This document shows, piece by piece, positions 25,715 to 35,656 of a stretch of DNA of 64,000 bases. The position numbers and the translations under genes are program-made. The DNA is from Bradyrhizobium neotropicale (GTDB taxonomy: Bacteria > Pseudomonadota > Alphaproteobacteria > Rhizobiales > Xanthobacteraceae). The notes beneath the pieces were generated by a model that worked only from the letters and a program-made list of their open reading frames with translations, did no database searches and was not told the origin of the DNA. The DNA lies in the NCBI RefSeq assembly GCF_001641695.1, contig NZ_LSEF01000090.1:47228-111227 (forward strand), written 5' to 3'. Each line of letters starts with the position of its first letter. The first letter of the stretch is position 1.

Positions 25715-26022
25715 CGAATACACCCCCGGCCGCGCACCGACGCGCGACAGCTAGGCCACGATACCGTCATATTGCGTTCCTCGCCAACGGCCAATTGCCG
25801 CCACCGTTCCTTAAAGGAAGGAAATCAGAGACTTATTCACATTCCCTTCAGCATCGGTTCGTTAGCTTCAAGGTGCTTCCAAAGTCAGGGATTGCTGCGT
25901 CGCATCAGGAATTTAGCCATAATGCCCAATTACTTGGTAATGGAACTGCGCTATAGGGATTCCGGGGAACAGGCCCGCGCGCACCAGCTGGGCCAAGAGG
26001 GGATTCCGGGTCACCAATAGCC
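25715..26022. other. Divergent intergenic region before a glycosyltransferase
   Basis: About 300 bp. It contains a 13-bp palindrome TTCCTTAAAGGAA near 25809 and an AT-richer stretch at 25830-25940 likely holding promoters. A 32-codon frame from ATG 25921 (ending at 26019) just precedes the next gene and could be a leader peptide, but nothing else supports it. Confidence 0.35.
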
Positions 26023-27672
26023 ATGACGTCCATTACGACCTCGGCGATCGATACGCCTGCGCGGCGCTCGATTGAACGGACTTGCGATGATCTCGCGATG
26101 CTGGTGCTGGCGATGGTCAGCGTCATCGCGGGCCTGACGTTCCGCGACTATGGGCTCGGCTGGGACGATTACACCCACGCCGAATATGCCGACCTCCTGC
26201 TGCGCATGTTCGGTTCCGGCTTCAAGGACACCGCGGCGCTGTCCTTCGCCAACCTTTATATGTATGGCGGCGGCTTCGACATGGCAGCCGCTCTCCTGCA
26301 CAAGATCCTACCGCTCGAGCTGTTCGAGACGCGCCGTCTGGTCGGCGCGATCGTCGGCGTCATCGGACTTGCCGTGACATGGCGGCTCGGCCGCCGCATC
26401 GGCGGACCGCTCGCAGGACTTGCGACGCTGCTCCTGCTCGCGCTCTGCCCGATCTTCTACGGCCACATGTTCATGAACCCGAAGGATGCGCCCTTCGCGG
26501 TGGCGATGATCATCCTGATGCTGGGCCTGGTGCGGCTCGCCGAGGAATATCCGCAGCCCTCGCCGCGCACGATCCTGATCGTCGGCCTCGGGGCCGGCCT
26601 GTCGATCGGCACGCGCATTCTCGGCGGCCTCTCGCTCGTCTACGCGATGATCGGTTTCGTGCCGCTTTTCCTGGAAGAGCTGCGCATCGAAGGCGCGCGC
26701 GAAGCGGTCCGCCGCTTCGCCCATGTCGTCTATGTGCTGCTGCCCGGCCTCGTGCTCGGCTATCTCGTGATGGGCCTGATCTGGCCATGGTCCATCATGC
26801 AGCCCGGCAATCCCTTCGAGGCCCTGACCTATTTCTCGCACTTCTTCGAAAAGCCCTGGAAGGAGATGTTCGACGGCGCGATCGTGTCCGTGCCCGACAT
26901 GCCCTGGTCCTATCTGCCGACGCTGTTCGCGCTTCAGCTTCCCGAGGTGATGCTGGTGCTGATGACCGGCGCCGTGATCGGCACCTTCGCCCTGCTGCCG
27001 CGCCGCGAGGTTCCTGCGCGCCGCAAGACCATTCTCCTGATGCTCACGCTCGCGGCAACACTGCCGCTGGCGATCGCGATGGTGAAGCGGCCGGCGCTCT
27101 ACAACGGCATTCGCCATTTCGTCTTCGTGATTCCGCCGATGGCGGTGCTCGGCGGCGTCGCCTTCGCCTGGGCCATGGAACGCCTGCGTGCCAACCACCG
27201 CGCCTGGCAACCGGTCGTGCTCGCCACCTTCTGCTTCGGCCTTGCGCTGCCGCTCGCCGAGATGATCCGGCTGCATCCCTATCAATACACGCACTTCAAC
27301 CACATCGCCGGCACCGTGCGCGCCGCCGACGACCGCTTCATGCTCGACTATTGGGGCCTTGCGCTGAAGCAGGCCTCGGACGAGCTGCGCGAGCAGCTGG
27401 TCGAGCGTCAGGAAGTGCCGCCGCGCAATCGCAAATGGAAGGTCGCGGTGTGCGGCCCGCAGCGGCCGGCGCAGGTCGCGCTCGGGCCCGATTTCACCAT
27501 TGGCTGGGATTCCAATGCCGCCGATTTCGCGATGACGCTCGGCGAGTTCTACTGCAAGGGCCTCACCGCCCCCGTCATGGTCGAGATCAAGCGCGACGAC
27601 GTGGTGTTCGCCCGCGTCTACGATATCCGCGGCCGCAGCATTTCCAGCCTGCTGTCGATCCCGGCGCCGTAG
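26023..27672 (+). CDS. Polytopic GT-C type glycosyltransferase (PMT/ArnT-like)
   Basis: A 549-residue membrane protein with about ten to twelve hydrophobic helices. Soon after the first helix is Asp-Tyr-Gly-Leu-Gly-Trp-Asp-Asp-Tyr, an acidic motif in the first periplasmic loop like the Asp-Glu pair of GT-C enzymes using polyprenyl-phosphate sugars. Another landmark is His-Met-Phe-Met-Asn-Pro-Lys-Asp-Ala-Pro-Phe-Ala near residue 150. The C-terminal 120 residues form a soluble periplasmic domain. It probably adds sugars to a lipid or surface glycan. No other polysaccharide genes adjoin it. Confidence 0.75.
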   Translation: MTSITTSAIDTPARRSIERTCDDLAMLVLAMVSVIAGLTFRDYGLGWDDYTHAEYADLLLRMFGSGFKDTAALSFANLYMYGGGFDMAAALLHKILPLELFETRRLVGAIVGVIGLAVTWRLGRRIGGPLAGLATLLLLALCPIFYGHMFMNPKDAPFAVAMIILMLGLVRLAEEYPQPSPRTILIVGLGAGLSIGTRILGGLSLVYAMIGFVPLFLEELRIEGAREAVRRFAHVVYVLLPGLVLGYLVMGLIWPWSIMQPGNPFEALTYFSHFFEKPWKEMFDGAIVSVPDMPWSYLPTLFALQLPEVMLVLMTGAVIGTFALLPRREVPARRKTILLMLTLAATLPLAIAMVKRPALYNGIRHFVFVIPPMAVLGGVAFAWAMERLRANHRAWQPVVLATFCFGLALPLAEMIRLHPYQYTHFNHIAGTVRAADDRFMLDYWGLALKQASDELREQLVERQEVPPRNRKWKVAVCGPQRPAQVALGPDFTIGWDSNAADFAMTLGEFYCKGLTAPVMVEIKRDDVVFARVYDIRGRSISSLLSIPAP

Positions 27673-27708
27673 TATTTTTTTCCGATCGGCCGTTGCTGCA
27701 GATGGAAC

Positions 27709-27798
27709 GTCATCCAGGCTTCCGCAGCCCGGCTGGAGCGAAGCGAAATCCGGGACAGCAGGACTCCCCGCATGCCGCTCCGCTCCATGCGGGCTACG
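27709..27798. repeat. Intergenic palindromic repeat (GGAGCGAAGCGAAATCCGGG type)
   Basis: The stretch contains 'agcccggctggagcgaagcg' and a later 'catgcgggctacg', with mirrored words. It is one of the repeat families common in Bradyrhizobium intergenic DNA. It sits between the glycosyltransferase and the aldolase-like gene. Confidence 0.55.
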
Positions 27799-27887
27799 CT
27801 GAACTGCCGCGCTCTGGGCGCCTTGCCGCCGACATCGGCCGCGACTACGCTCCCTCCCCGCAACAACGATGTTCGGAGAGACCAACC

Positions 27888-28667
27888 ATGTCGCCAGCGG
27901 AAGCGCGCCTGAAGGAAGTGCCGTCGAACATGACGGAGGCCGAGTGGCAGCAACGGGTCAATCTCGCCGCCTGCTATCGCCTCGTGGCGCTGTACGGCTG
28001 GGATGATCTGGTCGACACCCACATCTCGGCACGGGTGCCGGGTCCCGACCATCACTTCCTCATCAACCCCTACGGGCTGATGTTCGACGAGATCACGGCG
28101 TCGAGCCTCGTCAAGGTCGACCTGCACGGCAACCAGCTCACCGAGAGCGAGTACAGCATCAACCCCGCCGGCTTCACCATCCATTCGGCGATCCACGAGG
28201 TGCGCGAGGACGCGATCTGCGTGCTGCATCTTCACACGCTCGACGGCACCGCGGTCTCCAGCAGCGCGGAGGGCCTCTTGCCGCTGAACCAGACCGCGCA
28301 GCTCGTCACCCACGACCTCGCCTACCACGACTATGAAGGCATCGCGCTCGATCACGACGAGCGGCCGCGGCTGCAGAAGGACCTCGGCGACCACAACCAC
28401 ATGCTCCTGCGCAACCACGGCACGCTGACGGTCGGCCGCTCGGTCGCCTCCGCCTTCGAGCGCATGTATCACCTCGAGCGCGCCTGCTCGATGCAGGTGC
28501 GCACGCGCGCGCTGGGCACGCCGGTCTATCCGGTCGACGAGGTCGCGATCGACAAGAACACCGAGCTGTTGTCCAACCGCGATCGCGCCGAGCTGCGCGC
28601 CACCAACCTCGTGTGGCCGCCTCTGCTGCGCAAGCTCGACCGCGTCAACCCGGGCTACCGGACTTGA
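27888..28667 (+). CDS. Class II aldolase/adducin family protein
   Basis: A 259-residue soluble protein of the class II aldolase/adducin head fold, often a zinc enzyme acting on phosphorylated or hydroxy sugars. The motif His-Leu-His-Thr (in Val-Leu-His-Leu-His-Thr) gives the paired zinc His, and a late His in Leu-Arg-Asn-His-Gly-Thr-Leu matches the third ligand. The segment Thr-His-Ile-Ser-Ala-Arg near residue 45 is also typical. A ribosome binding site GGAGAG precedes the ATG at 27888. The substrate is unknown. A strong terminator follows. Confidence 0.88.
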   Translation: MSPAEARLKEVPSNMTEAEWQQRVNLAACYRLVALYGWDDLVDTHISARVPGPDHHFLINPYGLMFDEITASSLVKVDLHGNQLTESEYSINPAGFTIHSAIHEVREDAICVLHLHTLDGTAVSSSAEGLLPLNQTAQLVTHDLAYHDYEGIALDHDERPRLQKDLGDHNHMLLRNHGTLTVGRSVASAFERMYHLERACSMQVRTRALGTPVYPVDEVAIDKNTELLSNRDRAELRATNLVWPPLLRKLDRVNPGYRT

Positions 28668-28723
28668 GATTTTCGGGAATTGTTGTAGAGTAGCCTTCAA
28701 CTACCTCTGCACGATTTGGAATG

Positions 28724-28760
28724 AAACGCCGTCCAATCCCGGGCGGCGTTTTTATTTTGT
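28724..28760 (+). terminator. Rho-independent terminator after the aldolase-like gene
   Basis: Stem AAACGCCG (28724-28731) pairs with CGGCGTTT (28744-28751), followed by a T-rich tail (TTTTTATTTTG). It lies 57 bp after the aldolase stop codon, in the right orientation. Confidence 0.85.
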
Positions 28761-28769
28761 GCGCTCTTC

Positions 28770-28880
28770 GTAGGGTCGGCAAAGCGAAGCGTAACCCACT
28801 ACTTTTGTCGCCGCGCGAGAAGAGGTGGGTTACGCCTAGCGGACTGCGCTTCGCGCAGCCGCAGGGCTAAACCACCCTAC
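28770..28880. repeat. Intergenic palindrome, GTAGGGTGGGC family
   Basis: The element begins 'gtagggtcggcaaagcgaag' and ends 'aaaccaccctac', with 'gtaacccac' mirrored by 'gtgggttac' inside. A second member is at 47028-47160. It is found between convergent genes. Confidence 0.75.
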
Positions 28881-28890
28881 ACACGGCGCC

Positions 28891-30285
28891 CTATTTCACA
28901 TCCGCCAGCGCGGCGAGGATGCGGGCCCAGGAGCGGATACCCTTCTGGAAGCTCTTCAGGTCGTACTTCTCGTTCGGCGAGTGGATGTTGTCGTCATCCA
29001 GCCCGAAGCCGACCAGCAGCGAATCCAGCCCGAGCGTGCGCTTGAAGTCGGCGACGATCGGGATCGAGGCGCCTGAGCCCATCAGCACGGTCTCCTTGCC
29101 CCATTCGTCGGTCAGCGCCTTGCTGGCGGCGGCGAGCGGCTTCATGTTCCAGTCGAGCGCGACCGCGGGCGCGGCGGAATGGTCGCCGAACTCGACCTTG
29201 CAATCCCTCGGAATCCGCGCCGACACGTAATCGCGGAAGGCCTTGCGGATCCTCGCGGGATCCTGCCCCTGAACCAACCGGAACGACACCTTCGCCGACG
29301 CGTGCGACGGAATCACCGTCTTGGAGCCTTCACCGATATAGCCGCCCCAGATGCCGTTGACGTCGCAGGTCGGACGCGTGGACGCCTGCTCGACCAGGAG
29401 CCTGCCCTTCTCGCCGGCCGGGATCGACAGCCCAACCGGCTTGAGGAACGTCTCCGGCGTGAAGGCGAGCTTCTTCCACTGCTCCAGGACGTCCGGCGGC
29501 GTATCCTTCACACCATCATAGAAGCCGGGAATGGTGATGCGGTTGTCGTCGTCGAACAACCCGCCGAGAATTTTGGTCAGCAGGCGGATCGGATTCATCG
29601 CGGTGCCGCCGAACACGCCGGAATGCAGGTCGCGATTGGCGGCGGTGATCTTCACCTCTTCATAGAGCAGGCCGCGCAGCGACGTCGTGATCGCCGGCGT
29701 GTTCGGGTCCCACATGCCGGTGTCGCAGACCAGCACATAGTCGGCCTTGAACTCGTCCTTGTTGGCTTCGATGAACGGCACGAAGTTCTTCGAGCCGACC
29801 TCCTCCTCGCCTTCGATCAGGAAGGTGATGTCGATCGGCAGCGAGCCCGTCACCTTCTTCCAGGCGCGGCAGGCCTCGACGAAGGTCATCACCTGCCCTT
29901 TGTCGTCCTCGGCCCCGCGCGCGACGATGATCTTGCGGCCATCGGCGTGATCGGTGACGACGGGCTCGAACGGCGGTCGGTGCCAGAGATCGAGCGGATC
30001 GACCGGCTGCACGTCGTAATGGCCATAGAACAGCACATGAGGCCGCCCGCCCACCTTGCTTCTGCCGACAACGGCGGGATGACCGGCGGTCGGCCGGACC
30101 TCGGTCGCGACGCCGAGGCTTGCGATGTCCTTGGCCAGATGCTCAGCCGCGGCCTTGCAATCCTTGGCGAAGGCCGGATCGGCCGAGATCGACTTGATCC
30201 GCAGCAGCGCGAACAGGCGCTCGAGGCTGTTGTCAAAATCCTTGTCGATATGGTCGAGCACGGACTGGAGCTGCGCGTTGGACAT
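28891..30285 (-). CDS. M20-family metallodipeptidase
   Basis: A 464-residue cytoplasmic zinc peptidase (M20 family, carnosinase/dipeptidase-like). Metal and catalytic landmarks are His89 and Asp91 in Gly-His-Tyr-Asp-Val-Gln-Pro, Asp127 in Gly-Ala-Glu-Asp-Asp-Lys-Gly, and the Glu160-Glu161 pair in Ile-Glu-Gly-Glu-Glu-Glu-Val-Gly. A lid domain lies in the middle (about 210-370). Length is normal. It likely frees amino acids from dipeptides. It lies 30 bp downstream of the glycosyltransferase-87 gene and may be cotranscribed, though no functional link is apparent. Confidence 0.93.
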   Translation of the reverse strand: MSNAQLQSVLDHIDKDFDNSLERLFALLRIKSISADPAFAKDCKAAAEHLAKDIASLGVATEVRPTAGHPAVVGRSKVGGRPHVLFYGHYDVQPVDPLDLWHRPPFEPVVTDHADGRKIIVARGAEDDKGQVMTFVEACRAWKKVTGSLPIDITFLIEGEEEVGSKNFVPFIEANKDEFKADYVLVCDTGMWDPNTPAITTSLRGLLYEEVKITAANRDLHSGVFGGTAMNPIRLLTKILGGLFDDDNRITIPGFYDGVKDTPPDVLEQWKKLAFTPETFLKPVGLSIPAGEKGRLLVEQASTRPTCDVNGIWGGYIGEGSKTVIPSHASAKVSFRLVQGQDPARIRKAFRDYVSARIPRDCKVEFGDHSAAPAVALDWNMKPLAAASKALTDEWGKETVLMGSGASIPIVADFKRTLGLDSLLVGFGLDDDNIHSPNEKYDLKSFQKGIRSWARILAALADVK

Positions 30286-30315
30286 TGGCGTGTTCCTGAT
30301 TGCGGGCCTGCGGTT

Positions 30316-31623
30316 TTAGCCCTGCTGCGGCGCCGGGACCAGCGCAACGGGCGGATGGCGGATGTGCCAGGCGAGCGCACCAGCGAGAACAGAAGCTGCC
30401 ACGAAATTGTTACCCCAGGCCTGGATCACCAACGGAAAGAGCGGCAGCGACAGCAGCATCAAGATTCCCGCAGCGCCCAGCGCGATCCAGGTTCCCAGCC
30501 TGACACTCGGCCTTTCGTCAAAGGCGGCGCGATGCATCAGCACCGTCATCGGGAAGAACAGCCACATGAAGTAGTATTGCCGCGCCAAGGGCGAGGCGAC
30601 TGTCATCAGGCAGAAAAGGATGCCCAGCTCCTCGGCATCCGAACGCGCGGTTCGCCGCCGCTGCGACGGCATCACGGCGAGGAAGCCGAGCCCGAGCGCG
30701 ACCGAGACCGCGAGCACGATCCAGTTCGCCGTCTTGTAGTCGACGTCGATGACATTCATCGTGCGCGGCGGCTTGGCGGGATCGTCCTGATTCCAGTTGA
30801 TCGGTCGCACCAGCCGATGGGTCATCGCAATGACGGACTGGTTGACCCACGACCAGTTCTGCTCGTCGCGCTGGCCAAAACCCTTTTCGGAGCTCGAGCC
30901 GACCATGCCCTGATACCACGTCTTCAGTTCGGCCGCGTTGCGCTCGAAGCCGCGAATGGGCCCCGGCACGGCATAGAGAAGGATGCCGGTGAAGGCGATC
31001 ATGCTGACAACGGCAGCCCACTGCCGCCGCCAGACGAGATAAGGCAGCACCGCGACCGGAAACACCTTGATGGCGGTGGCAAGCGCGAACATGAAGCCCG
31101 CGAGCCAGGACCTCTGGTGCTGCAGGCTCCAGAAGCCGTAGAGCATCATCGCCAGCAACAAGAGGTTCGGCTGGCCGAGATCGAACATGTCGAACACGAA
31201 GGTCACGGTGACGACAGCCGGCAGCGCCTCCAGCCAGCGGCCGGGCGTGCGGCCGGAGCCGGTCATGGCATTCGAGAATATCCCCGTGTACCACCACGCC
31301 ACCGCGTTCAGGATCGACAGCACGACGTAGAGTGGAATCCTGCCGAACCAGCTCGGGATCGCGAGCAGGATCGCCGGCAGCGGCGGGTAGATGTATTCGA
31401 ACGGCTGCGTGACGTCGGGATAGAGCGCCCCGCCCTGCAGCACCTGCTGGCCGGCCCAGTACCACAGCCCATAGTCCTTGGTCTTGCCGTGGCCGAATAT
31501 CTCGGGGACCAGCACGTCGGCGGTCAAGAGGACGCAGCAGAACAGGAAAAGCAGATCGAGCGGAGCGCGTAGCGACGGACGTCTGAGCGCGCCAAGCTTA
31601 TTGGGAGAATGGGTCGCGGTCAC
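30316..31623 (-). CDS. Glycosyltransferase family 87 membrane protein
   Basis: A 435-residue polytopic protein (about ten helices) of the GT87 (DUF2029) group, related to mannosyltransferases that use polyprenyl-phosphate sugars on the outer face of the inner membrane. Landmarks are Tyr-Gly-Leu-Trp-Tyr-Trp-Ala-Gly in the first loop, Tyr-Pro-Pro-Leu-Pro-Ala near residue 80 and Gly-Gln-Pro-Asn-Leu in a helix near residue 150. It is the second GT-C enzyme in this part of the window, 3 kb from the other. The sugar and acceptor are unknown. Confidence 0.85.
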   Translation of the reverse strand: MTATHSPNKLGALRRPSLRAPLDLLFLFCCVLLTADVLVPEIFGHGKTKDYGLWYWAGQQVLQGGALYPDVTQPFEYIYPPLPAILLAIPSWFGRIPLYVVLSILNAVAWWYTGIFSNAMTGSGRTPGRWLEALPAVVTVTFVFDMFDLGQPNLLLLAMMLYGFWSLQHQRSWLAGFMFALATAIKVFPVAVLPYLVWRRQWAAVVSMIAFTGILLYAVPGPIRGFERNAAELKTWYQGMVGSSSEKGFGQRDEQNWSWVNQSVIAMTHRLVRPINWNQDDPAKPPRTMNVIDVDYKTANWIVLAVSVALGLGFLAVMPSQRRRTARSDAEELGILFCLMTVASPLARQYYFMWLFFPMTVLMHRAAFDERPSVRLGTWIALGAAGILMLLSLPLFPLVIQAWGNNFVAASVLAGALAWHIRHPPVALVPAPQQG

Positions 31624-31762
31624 AATGCCTTCGATCTGCAGCCAGCAAGGTGTCGATATATGTCTATTAAAACTCCGGCCGCAAGTAGATCCCTCTCCCG
31701 GCTGGCGGGTAGAGGCGAATTACGGCGGCATAAGAGTCGCTTCAAAAAATGTCCGACCCTGC

Positions 31763-33382
31763 CTACCGGCGCAGCAATCCGCCGAGGGCACCGCGAACGA
31801 GCGCGCGGCCGACCGAGCTGCCGAGCTGGCCGCCAACCGACTTGCCGAGGTCGGCCACGACGCCGCCGACCACCTTATCGGTGACCGTGCGCGTCACGTC
31901 GCGCGCGATGCGCTGGCCGGCTGTCAGCCGGCCGCGTCCGGTGTTGGTGCCGAAGATGGTGCCGACGATCGAGCCGATCTGGCCGAGGATGCCGCCGCCC
32001 TCGCCTCCCGTGCCGTCCGCCGCCGGCGCGGTGCCGGCGATGCGCTTCTGCAGGATCTCATAGGCGGATTCGGAATCGATCGCGGTGTCGTATTTGCCCT
32101 TCACGGGGCTTGCATCCATGATCGTCTTGCGCTCCTCCGGCGTGATCGGTCCGATGCGCGCCGATGGCGGCCGGATCATCACCCGCTCGACCATCGCCGG
32201 CGTGCCATTGCCTTCGAGGAAGGACACCAGCGCCTCGCCCTTGCCGAGCTCCATGATTACCTTCGCGGTGTCGAGCTTCGGGTTGGGCCGGAAGGTCTGG
32301 GCGGCGGCGGCGACCGCCTTCTGATCACGCGGAGTGAAGGCGCGCAGCGCATGCTGCACCCGGTTGCCCAATTGCCCGAGCACGCGATCGGGCACGTCGA
32401 TCGGATTCTGCGTCACGAAATAGACGCCGACGCCCTTTGAGCGGATCAGGCGCACCACCTGTTCGATCTTGTCCATCAGCGCCTTCGGCGCGTCATTGAA
32501 CAACAGATGCGCCTCGTCGAAGAAGAACACCAGCTTCGGCTTGGGCAGGTCGCCGGCCTCCGGCAGCTCCTCGAACAGCTCCGACAGCATCCAGAGCAGG
32601 AATGTCGCATAGAGCCGCGGGCTCTGGAGCAGCTTGTCGGCAACGAGGATGTTGACCATGCCGCGTCCGTCGCGGTCGGTCTTCATGAAGTCCTTCAGCG
32701 TCAGCGCCGGCTCGCCGAAGAACTTCGTGCCGCCCTGGTTCTCGAGCACGAGGAGCTGGCGCTGAATGGTGCCGACGGTGGCCTTGGTGACGTTGCCAAA
32801 ACCCTGGGCGGCTTTCCTGATGGGCGCGAGCGGATCCTCCTCCGCGTCCGGCCCCTTCTTGCCGCTGTCCGGCACGATCGCGTCCAGAAGCGCCCGCAAA
32901 TCCTTCATGTCGATCAGGGCGAGCCCGTTGTCGTCGGCAACACGGAAGGCGACGTTGAGCACGCCTTCCTGCACGTCGTTGAGATCGAGCATCCGCGCCA
33001 GCAGCAGCGGCCCCATCTCGGTCACGGTGGCGCGGACCGGGTGGCCCTGTTCGCCGAACACATCCCAAAACACCGTCGAGAACTGGTCCGGCTGGAACGT
33101 CAGTCCCATGTCAGCGGCGCGCTTGAGAATGAAGTCCTTGGCCTCGCCGACCTCGGAGATGCCGGAGAGGTCGCCCTTGATATCGGCTGCGAACACCGGA
33201 ACACCGGCGCGCGCAAATCCTTCCGCCATGACCTGCAGCGAGACCGTCTTGCCGGTTCCGGTTGCACCGGTGACGAGGCCGTGGCGATTGGCGAGTGCCA
33301 GCGTCAGCCAGGCTGGCTCGTTTCCCTTGCCGACGAAAATCTTGTCGTCGGTATCGCCGAGCTTGCTGTCCTGTGCCGTCAT
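31763..33382 (-). CDS. HerA-like ATPase (DUF853 / YjgR-type)
   Basis: A 539-residue cytoplasmic ATPase of the HerA/FtsK superfamily, subgroup DUF853. The Walker A motif is Gly-Ala-Thr-Gly-Thr-Gly-Lys-Thr at residues 39-46. Walker B is in Leu-Val-Phe-Phe-Phe-Asp-Glu-Ala-His, with a following Thr-Gln-Asn-Pro sensor. The C-terminal 100 residues are Gly-rich with repeated Gly-Gly-Ile-Leu-Gly-type stretches, possibly membrane associated. Archaeal HerA works with NurA nuclease on DNA ends, but the bacterial DUF853 role is unclear. The ATG at 33382 is used; the upstream extension is basic and not family-like. Confidence 0.9.
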   Translation of the reverse strand: MTAQDSKLGDTDDKIFVGKGNEPAWLTLALANRHGLVTGATGTGKTVSLQVMAEGFARAGVPVFAADIKGDLSGISEVGEAKDFILKRAADMGLTFQPDQFSTVFWDVFGEQGHPVRATVTEMGPLLLARMLDLNDVQEGVLNVAFRVADDNGLALIDMKDLRALLDAIVPDSGKKGPDAEEDPLAPIRKAAQGFGNVTKATVGTIQRQLLVLENQGGTKFFGEPALTLKDFMKTDRDGRGMVNILVADKLLQSPRLYATFLLWMLSELFEELPEAGDLPKPKLVFFFDEAHLLFNDAPKALMDKIEQVVRLIRSKGVGVYFVTQNPIDVPDRVLGQLGNRVQHALRAFTPRDQKAVAAAAQTFRPNPKLDTAKVIMELGKGEALVSFLEGNGTPAMVERVMIRPPSARIGPITPEERKTIMDASPVKGKYDTAIDSESAYEILQKRIAGTAPAADGTGGEGGGILGQIGSIVGTIFGTNTGRGRLTAGQRIARDVTRTVTDKVVGGVVADLGKSVGGQLGSSVGRALVRGALGGLLRR

Positions 33383-33735
33383 AAGTCTCTTGCCTCGTTT
33401 GCCTCGGCATGTTCGCGTATTGAAACGCAAACGCACCAGTTCCGTAGTTTAACGCATGTTGTGAGCCGATTAAAACGGTTCAACGCGCCGTTCGTATGCG
33501 ACATTGTCGGAAGATGAGTGCATCTCATCCGCCAAAAGTCGGAATGACCAGTTCGCACCGCGGCAATTTTTCGCTGATTCCATCTCCGCTCTTGCATTGC
33601 TGCAACACTTTTCGCGCGATTGGAGATGAATCGCGACGCCGCCTGCGTTCGTCGCTTGAATTTCGCATCGCACCGGCTCAAGATCATTCCGGAAAATAAA
33701 ACTCCGGCATGTGAACCGGCTGAGGGGCAGGCCAT
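33383..33735. other. Divergent intergenic region, HerA-like / small protein
   Basis: About 350 bp with no supported gene on either strand. Base composition is AT-richer than the surroundings, as expected for promoters of the two divergent genes. No clear operator found. Confidence 0.4.
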
Positions 33736-34101
33736 ATGGACGAGCTGATCGGACGGCTGGCGACAAACGCCAGCATCGATAGTGCTGTCGCTGAAAAAAC
33801 CGTCGGCATTATCCTGGGCTTCCTCCGCAGCGAGGGGCCTTCCGATAGCGTCCAGGCGCTGATCGAACAGATTCCGGGCGCAGAAGCGGCGATCGAGGCG
33901 TCCAAGAGCGGCGGCGGACTGTCGCGACTGATGGGCGGCGGCCTCATGGCGGTCGGCACGCGCCTGATGAGCCTGGGGCTCGGCATGTCCGACATCCAGA
34001 AGGTCGCCCGTGAACTTTTTCGCTTCGGCCGAGACAAAATCGGAGCGGATCAGATGGGCAAGATCATCGCGGGGACGCCGGGCCTCAGCCAGTTCGCCTG
34101 A
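33736..34101 (+). CDS. Small helical protein, DUF2267/DUF2780-like
   Basis: A 121-residue protein, mainly helical. The first part (Asp-Glu-Leu-Ile-Gly-Arg-Leu, then Ala-Glu-Lys-Thr-Val-Gly-Ile-Ile-Leu-Gly-Phe-Leu) and a Gly-rich middle (Ser-Arg-Leu-Met-Gly-Gly-Gly-Leu-Met-Ala) resemble DUF2267/DUF2780-type proteins, but the assignment is tentative. A ribosome binding site (GAGGGG) precedes the ATG. It is followed after 24 bp by the DUF4332 gene, probably as an operon. Confidence 0.6.
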   Translation: MDELIGRLATNASIDSAVAEKTVGIILGFLRSEGPSDSVQALIEQIPGAEAAIEASKSGGGLSRLMGGGLMAVGTRLMSLGLGMSDIQKVARELFRFGRDKIGADQMGKIIAGTPGLSQFA

Positions 34102-34125
34102 AGCGCGCAGTGCATATCGAGTAGC

Positions 34126-34533
34126 ATGACATATCCCATCTCCGATATTGAGGGTCTGCCGGCCTTCGCCGCCAGCAAGCTGAAGGCGCAAGGTATTCGC
34201 ACCACCGACGCCCTGCTCGAAGCGGCCAGCACCGCCAAGGGCCGCAAGACGCTTTCCGCCAAGACCGGCATCAGCGAGCAGCAATTGCTGGAATGGGCCA
34301 ACGTCTCCGACTACATGCGCATTCCCGGCATGGGCAGGGCCAAGGTCGGCCTGGTCCGCGCGGCCGGCGTCACCACCGTGCGCGAGCTCGCTTATCGCAA
34401 CCCGGCAAGGCTGGCCCAGAGCATGCGCGAAGCGAACGAGAAGAAGAAGCTCGTCCGCATCCTGCCGTCGGAAAAGTCGGTCGGCGACATCATCGCCAAG
34501 GCCAAGAAGCTGGCGCCGAAGATTACATATTAG
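34126..34533 (+). CDS. DUF4332 domain protein (helix-hairpin-helix-like)
   Basis: A 135-residue protein with two helix-hairpin-helix-like repeats: Ile-Glu-Gly-Leu-Pro-Ala-Phe-Ala-Ala near the start and Ile-Pro-Gly-Met-Gly-Arg-Ala-Lys in the middle, followed by Leu-Ala-Tyr-Arg-Asn-Pro. This is the DUF4332 arrangement. Such domains can bind DNA without sequence preference, though the role here is unknown. The C-terminus is Lys-rich. It lies directly after the small helical protein gene. Confidence 0.8.
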   Translation: MTYPISDIEGLPAFAASKLKAQGIRTTDALLEAASTAKGRKTLSAKTGISEQQLLEWANVSDYMRIPGMGRAKVGLVRAAGVTTVRELAYRNPARLAQSMREANEKKKLVRILPSEKSVGDIIAKAKKLAPKITY

Positions 34534-34657
34534 AGCCAACGCTCGCACTATACGAACGTGGGCAACGGCCCTCGCGATCGTCGTGAAGCACCCAAGCACC
34601 CCCAGCATCATGGCCGTGCTTGACGACGGAGCGTATGGCGGCAAATACCATCCAGAT

Positions 34658-34737
34658 CGTCATTGCGAGCGCAGCGAAGCAATCCCGGGTCTTTCCGCGG
34701 TGAGTGTCTGGATTGCTTCGCTGCGCTCGCAATGACG
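34658..34737. repeat. Intergenic palindrome, GTCATTGCGAG family (best copy)
   Basis: An almost perfect inverted repeat: it starts 'cgtcattgcgagcgcagcga' and ends with the complement 'tcgctgcgctcgcaatgacg', the loop holding 'gggtctttccgcggtgagtg'. It lies 60 bp before folP. Confidence 0.85.
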
Positions 34738-34795
34738 GAGCCAGGGTACCCCATCCGTCTTGACTCCCCCTGCCCGACCGCGCAAATCGGGCCGC

Positions 34796-35652
<857 letters not shown>

Positions 35653-35656
<4 letters not shown>

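Noticed and set aside
26308..27885. Minus-strand frame of 525 codons opposite the GT-C enzyme
   Set aside because: Composition is Glu/His/Arg-rich without hydrophobic core or motif, typical of antisense frames in GC-rich genes.
29179..31572. Plus-strand frame of almost 800 codons opposite the M20 peptidase and GT87 genes
   Set aside because: It spans two convincing minus-strand genes and has no recognisable domain; a GC-skew artefact.
33383..33735. Small frames of 60-100 codons on both strands
   Set aside because: They lack ribosome sites and protein-like composition and cover the expected promoter area.
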